From Pocillopora verrucosa (Eukaryota > Cnidaria > Anthozoa > Scleractinia > Pocilloporidae), in assembly GCF_036669915.1 (NCBI RefSeq), contig NC_089324.1:1290844-1354843 (forward strand): a stretch of 64,000 bases of DNA, given 5' to 3'. A program made the translations under genes and the position numbers. This document shows, piece by piece, positions 59,516 through 64,000 of this stretch. Every line of letters starts with the position of its first letter. The first letter of the stretch is position 1. The notes below the pieces were generated by a model. The model saw nothing but the letters and a program-made list of their open reading frames with translations. It was not told where the DNA came from and did no database searches.

Positions 59516-61891
59516 ATTTAAAGTACTCCTCAGATTTTTAATTAAAGAATTTAACATTTCTTTTTTGTTTTAATGCCACTACATATGAAAAAGTTCTGAA
59601 ATTTCTTATTGTGTCAAATAATTTAGTTACACAGATTTATGTCATTCTCCCAACTTCCTCTGATTTGGGCGGAAGGTATTGAGTTCATCTTGTTTCCAAA
59701 GCTTCAGTTACATATGTTTGGTGAAACAGATGCCAAAAAGACTTCAACAAACAACATCTTAGGTTCAGTACAATCTTAGGAAGGTGATGTTGACCAAAGC
59801 ACTGAGATCTGTGTTGCTTACCTGAAGTATTACTGCTTTGATGACAAGATTGACAAAAAAGAAGTTTTTAACCCCTAAAGATTTCTCAGGTTTTATTTCT
59901 TGTTTTGTAGAAATTGTTGTTTTATAAAAATTTGGATTATTTTTATCATTACATTTGTAAGGGTATTTGGTCTTTCAAAACTTATCAGTCGAAAACTTAA
60001 GTAAATTTTAATGACAAACATTTCAAGAGTAAGAATTGTGTGACTTTGAAGACGTACTGGAACGATTGTGAATGACTTTTAAATGCCCTTGAAAATTTCC
60101 TCTTCAGTCATTAATTTGTGGTAACAAGAAGATGCAGTGAAGAGCCATTCACTGTATTGGTTTTTGCAACATATTATTGAAATGCTAAACTATGCCATCT
60201 TACATTTTATACGTAGATCACAATACTCTAAGAACCTAGGAAACATTTTTGTTTGAATGCAGGTGTTATTAATTTTTTTTAATCAATTTTGAACCAAGAC
60301 ATTGATTTTGTTTGTTACTTGGAATGAAGTGTATATAGAGGCTACAGTTTCTTCAATTTAAAAAAATTGAGCAGATTGAAATTCAAATCTTCAAACACAT
60401 TCTAAACACTATATTTTTGCTTGTCTGATAATTTGAGCTTACTGATGATAATGGTTGAGTGCTAGTTTTCAAAGGTAGGGGTTATAATCTATTCTATACA
60501 TAGAAAGTGTTTATCTTTGCACATGAAGACATAATGTATTATATGATTGCTAGTTTGATGTGAAACAAGTTTGTATGTCTACTAATTTTTAAATGTAGGT
60601 TTATATACTTTTACATCTAATTTTGTACCTATTGAAGTTCATGCTAATGATGGTATTTTTGTTACAGTATAACATTCTCAAGGATCATTAGTATGCAAAG
60701 CATTTTTAGTTTAAAGAAAATCTCAAAGGGAATTTCTCTAGTGTGATATTTTGTATTGTAGATTAAAATTTAAGTGCAGAAATCTTTATATATATATATA
60801 TATTCTTCAGTTTTGCTACCCGATTTTTCCTGTTTTTCTAGTCAAGATAAAGTAGAGGTTAAATAGAAACCTTTAACTTCTTAATATTAGGTTTATGTTA
60901 AGTGAAGAACCATAGTGGAGGCTCTGAAGTGTTACCTGGGAACCAGAGAATTGTAATAGATATGGTTGTTCATTTTGGAAAGATAAACAAATGATGATTC
61001 ATTTGTCTCAAAATTCAGTCACCATCAAGAGTAGATGGTGATCTTATGATGCTATGTTACAAGTCTCCTTCAGGCAGAAGGGCCTAATGAAGACTAGCTA
61101 CATAGCAGTTGGAGTGTCGCAATCTTCAGGATTTCATTGATATGTCATGGTTTTTGCTTTAACATGCCTAATTGCTTTCTCTTGTGCTAGACGTATGAGG
61201 AAGGCTCTTGGGCTGTTATGTCATGTCAAACATAACACTGTGAGTAAAGCAATTTTTGCTTAGGTTTTGCATTGAAACCAATTTTGACAACACAGGATGC
61301 TATAATTATGTAATTAGGTGATAATTAGCAACATTATTTTCTTAGTTGTTTGCCAGTGTCTTTTTGTAAGCTTTCTGTATTTCAAAGTTTGTTGGTCATT
61401 CTAACCAATCAATGTAATGTTAGATATGTATGCAAGTGGTTAGGCTTGAAGGCCCTTGTTTATGTCTTGGCAAAAAAGCTTTTGCGATGCAGTGCTTCCA
61501 ACACGTGTAACTGTATAGATGCCAAAGTGAAACCAGTTTGTATTCGCATTTTGTGGGCGCAAAATGTCAGGGAACTTAAGCACAGACATTTTTGAGATGC
61601 AGATGGCAAGTGGAAGGATGATGTGACTACTGTTACTTTTGGTGCAAAGCCCTTGTTTTCATGGTTTTTCTTTAAGAATTGTCATATGCTTAAGGGAAAA
61701 GAACTTTCATCCACCATCAGTCCTCTACATCTCAGAAATGGCTATACCTCAAGCTCTGTTCATATCATAACAACAGCAATGACAAATTTTCTTGAAAATT
61801 TCCACGTGTTTGTTCAGGTCATTGTACAAGATTGCGGCTCACTTCACTGCAATTTCCTCTTTCCTCAATACAACTTGTAAAGAATGACATT

Positions 61892-62101
61892 AACCCTTTA
61901 AACCCTAAGAGTGACTAGTATCTAATTTCTCCCCACAAAATCACCCCTGGGTCATCCATTAAGGTCATGAGAATATAGGAAATGATCACCAACAAAAGAA
62001 GTCTATGATTGGTAAACAAATTCTCCTTGTCAGCACCTTAGGAAATGTACAAAGGACAGTATGGAGAATATGCATACTGATGTTTGGGTGTAAGGGGTTA
62101 A
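61892..62101 (-). mobile_element. MITE family A copy, reverse orientation, in the phosphatase 3' region
   Basis: Ends TTAACCCTTTAAACCCTAAG and GTTTGGGTGTAAGGGGTTAA form terminal inverted repeats. The inner blocks (GGTCATGAGAATATAGGAAA, GGAGAATATGCATACTGATG) are the reverse complement of the family consensus seen elsewhere here. This is the most complete copy. Confidence 0.75.
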
Positions 62102-62313
62102 TGACAGCTTAAAAAGAGTTTTCAAGGTTTTCACTTTTCCCTGCAAGCAGGGCGAGTTTGGGTCAAATTTATGATACAAATCAATTAAGAATGATGTTTG
62201 TCTGTGTACTGTATATTTTTATACTACTCAAAACTACAGAATATTATTTTTGAAAAGCTGTAGTACAATTAGAAAATAAAAGGGAGTGATCTTTGTAATG
62301 TACTGATAGCCAC

Positions 62314-62319
62314 AATAAA
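62314..62319 (+). terminator. Polyadenylation signal AATAAA
   Basis: AATAAA in the context CCACAATAAAAGTG, with a second at 62275-62280. These are the best candidates for the distal 3' end of the CTD phosphatase transcript. Confidence 0.4.
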
Positions 62320-62500
62320 AGTGTAATTCAAGCTTCTTGTCATGGTTTAATTTATGCACAATCACCAAAGGGGTTCAAGGTAGAGGAGGGGGGGGAAACA
62401 GAGGAAGATAAAAGTGATATAGGGAGTGGTCAGGTGAGTCCTGTGTGGTACTGTGTCTTTGAAGGTCACAACAAAGAGCCTTTGCCTATCAGTGATGGAT

Positions 62501-62797
62501 GTGGAGGCACAGTGGCCTCATGGTTAGTGTGCTCAACTCTGGATCGGGTGGTCTGGGTTTGAGCCCCGGCTGCGGTCATTGTGTTGTGTTCTTAGGCAAG
62601 ACACTTTACTCTCAAAGTGCTTCTCTTCACCCAGGTGTACAAATGGGTACCAGCAAATGTGCTAGGGGTAACCCTGCGATGGACTGGCATCCCATCCAGG
62701 GGGGAGTAGCAGCACTCCTAGCTGCTTCATGCTAAGAAAACCAGAGTTAAGCACCGGCCCCATGGGCCACTTTGGCCCATATAAAGGCTTTACTTTT
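62501..62797 (+). mobile_element. tRNA-derived SINE with a perfect 14-bp target-site duplication
   Basis: It has a pol III A-box-like TGGTTAGTGTG (62521-62531) and a B-box-like GGTTTGAGCCC (62556-62566) at tRNA-like spacing, followed by a non-tRNA body (GATGGACTGGCATCC, then GCTTCATGCTAAG). The element is flanked by TATCAGTGATGGAT at 62487-62500 and again at 62798-62811, an exact duplication, so the insertion is recent. It ends in a short T-rich tail. Transposition would depend on a partner LINE. Confidence 0.85.
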
Positions 62798-62874
62798 TAT
62801 CAGTGATGGATAGGATATTTTGATCTCTCAAAGCTTCTTCCACTAAATGGTAACAGCATGTGTATGTATGCCCT

Positions 62875-62960
62875 CTTTCAAACCCATTAGGGAAGGAGGC
62901 CCCTTGATGGGCTGGCATCCTGTTCCAATGGTAGTACTTGGCCCCTAGCCTGTGTACAAC
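62875..62960 (+). mobile_element. SINE body fragment
   Basis: A short piece resembling the SINE body, with CCCATTAGGGAAGGAGGCCCC and TGATGGGCTGGCATCCTGTT, close to the GATGGACTGGCATCCCATCC block of the full element just upstream. It is degenerate. Confidence 0.35.
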
Positions 62961-63125
62961 CAACCCCCGATACTTTGAGAACAGTTTGTGTTTGCTTCAT
63001 ATGACACAAAGACGAAAAAAAAACCAGTAAAGGGACTTTTTTGGAGTGAAATATCTGTTAATAGACCTAACAAAGATGACGGTCCACCACACAGTAGTTC
63101 TCTTCAGCAAGAAAAAAAAGGTAAT

Positions 63126-63131
63126 TTTATT
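63126..63131 (-). terminator. Polyadenylation signal for the right-edge minus-strand gene
   Basis: TTTATT on the plus strand reads AATAAA on the minus strand, about 190 bp beyond the stop codon at 63321-63323. This supports a transcript ending here. Confidence 0.4.
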
Positions 63132-63320
63132 CAACACTTGTTCTCTAAGTGTAGACATTCAATATGCAACTTGACAGACTCTTGGACCAGAATAACATTT
63201 TCTGCACTTTAGAAACACTTCCACTTGACTTAGAGGAACATGTCCAGCAATGCAACATGGCTGAAAACCAGACAGGAAAAGTTTACATAACAGGGTACAT
63301 GTACAACAAACAGTCACTAT

Positions 63321-63579
63321 TTAGTCACCAGCATCTCCACCATTCTTTGTTTCCGCTACCACTGCATCGGATGCCTTAGTGGAAGCCTGCACAAAGAATA
63401 GACAAAAAAGCCAATCTGTGATTAAGCATAAAAAAACTAATGAAATGTGATGAACACAGAGCTGTCAAGGGAAATTTCAGTACATAATGTCATCATGCAA
63501 AAGAGCTATAAAAGTGTTTACTTGCCTTCTTTTTTTTCTTCTTTTGAGTTTTCCTGCTTGCTGATGTTGCAAGTATGTC
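63321..63579 (-). CDS. Unidentified gene, last two exons (rest off window), Lys-rich C-terminus
   Basis: On the minus strand, exon 63579-63526 encodes DILATSASRKTQ followed by six lysines, and exon 63386-63321 encodes ASTKASDAVVAETKNGGDAG, then Asp and a TAA stop. The exons join in phase 0 using a GC donor (GAAG followed by GCAAGT) and a TGCAG acceptor. Using the nearby GT three bases in would instead give a stop after three more residues. The tail is a basic run followed by a small acidic end, as in many nuclear or ribosome-associated proteins, but I do not recognise the family. Upstream exons lie beyond the right edge. Confidence 0.5.
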
Positions 63580-63652
63580 CTGGGAAGTAAAAAAAAAAAA
63601 AGAAAGAATTTATGACAAAACAATTGAATACATCATGTTCTTTTTTCTCTCT

Positions 63653-63865
63653 TAACCCTTTACACTCTAACATCAGTATGCATATTCTCCACACTGCTCT
63701 TTATACATTTCCTAAGGTGCTGACAGGGAGAATTTTTTTGCCAATCAAAAGGTTCCTTCCCAGGTGAATGTTTCCTTATTTTCTCATGACCTTAGTTTGT
63801 GATTCAGGGGTGATATTGTTGGGAGAATTTAGATGCTTGTCACTCTTAGGGTTTAAAGAGCTAAA
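63653..63865 (+). mobile_element. MITE family A copy near the right edge
   Basis: It starts TTAACCCTTTACACTCTAAC and ends ACTCTTAGGGTTTAAAGAGC, with the family's ATCAGTATGCATATTCTCC and GATTCAGGGGTGATATTG blocks. It would lie in an intron of the right-edge minus-strand gene. Confidence 0.75.
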
Positions 63866-64000
63866 CATTCATGAAATTCAAACCAGACAAACTTCAAAAA
63901 TACAAAATGAATCATTCATAATATAGAGGACTCTCTCATTGAAAAACCATATCTCAAATGCAATTCTCCCTACTGCACACCCTGCAATTCTCATGATAAT

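Larger units (their letters stand above)
59516..62319 (+). other. Probable long 3' UTR of the CTD phosphatase gene
   Basis: About 2.8 kb without a credible gene. The first AATAAA on this strand that I found after the stop codon is at 62275-62280, with another at 62314-62319. An ATTAAA near 59541 could give a short form. A family A MITE in reverse orientation lies at 61892-62101, and a short TA repeat lies near 60787. The ORFs at 61350-61595 and 61623-61880 show no domain. Confidence 0.4.

Noticed and set aside
62521-62590. tRNA gene
   Set aside because: The A- and B-box-like sequences belong to a tRNA-derived SINE with target-site duplications; no cloverleaf with a proper acceptor stem is evident.

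Overview
The window is animal nuclear DNA. Its genes are split into many short GT-AG exons with AT-rich introns, polyadenylation signals follow the genes, and there are many short non-autonomous transposons, tRNA-derived SINEs and non-LTR retrotransposon remnants. The repeat families, intron density and gene content look cnidarian, most likely a stony coral. That placement is an inference from recall, not a database result.

Layout, left to right. 1-1388: the last two exons of a UBE2E-type ubiquitin-conjugating enzyme (+), whose 5' part lies outside the window. 3871-4911: a single-exon class A GPCR (+) with unusual switch residues. 6648-15201: an ESCRT-III gene, CHMP2A (-), rebuilt here as nine exons; its introns hold nested transposons and its start codon is unresolved. 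15.6-51.3 kb: a head-to-tail array of three natriuretic-peptide-receptor-like receptor guanylyl cyclases (+), each of 20 coding exons. 53495-59515: a small CTD phosphatase of the CTDSP1/2/L family (+), eight exons, with a long 3' UTR region. 62501-62797: a young SINE. 63321-63579: the last two exons of an unidentified gene (-) with a lysine-rich C-terminus.

The cyclase array is the main point of interest. Copies 1 and 3 are open from signal peptide to stop (1045 and 1046 aa) and keep the metal-binding aspartates and guanine-specifying residues. Copy 2 is intact at every splice site but loses one base in exon 4. Translation would then stop after 402 codons, leaving only a secreted ligand-binding ectodomain. 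Copy 2 is also a patchwork: copy-3-like 5' flank, copy-1-like ectodomain, copy-3-like transmembrane and kinase-homology part, copy-1-like cyclase end and 3' flank. This points to gene conversion or unequal crossing-over.

Each junction between copies carries a stray copy of CHMP2A exon 3 (complete with splice sites in unit 2, truncated in unit 3). The junction edges fall inside MITEs that flank this exon in CHMP2A. The duplicated block therefore once reached from inside CHMP2A to the 3' end of the cyclase, with the stretch in between since lost.

The genes do not form an operon or an obvious pathway. Shared function is seen only within the cyclase array, where copies may differ in ligand (diverged ectodomain in copy 3) while keeping the same cGMP output.
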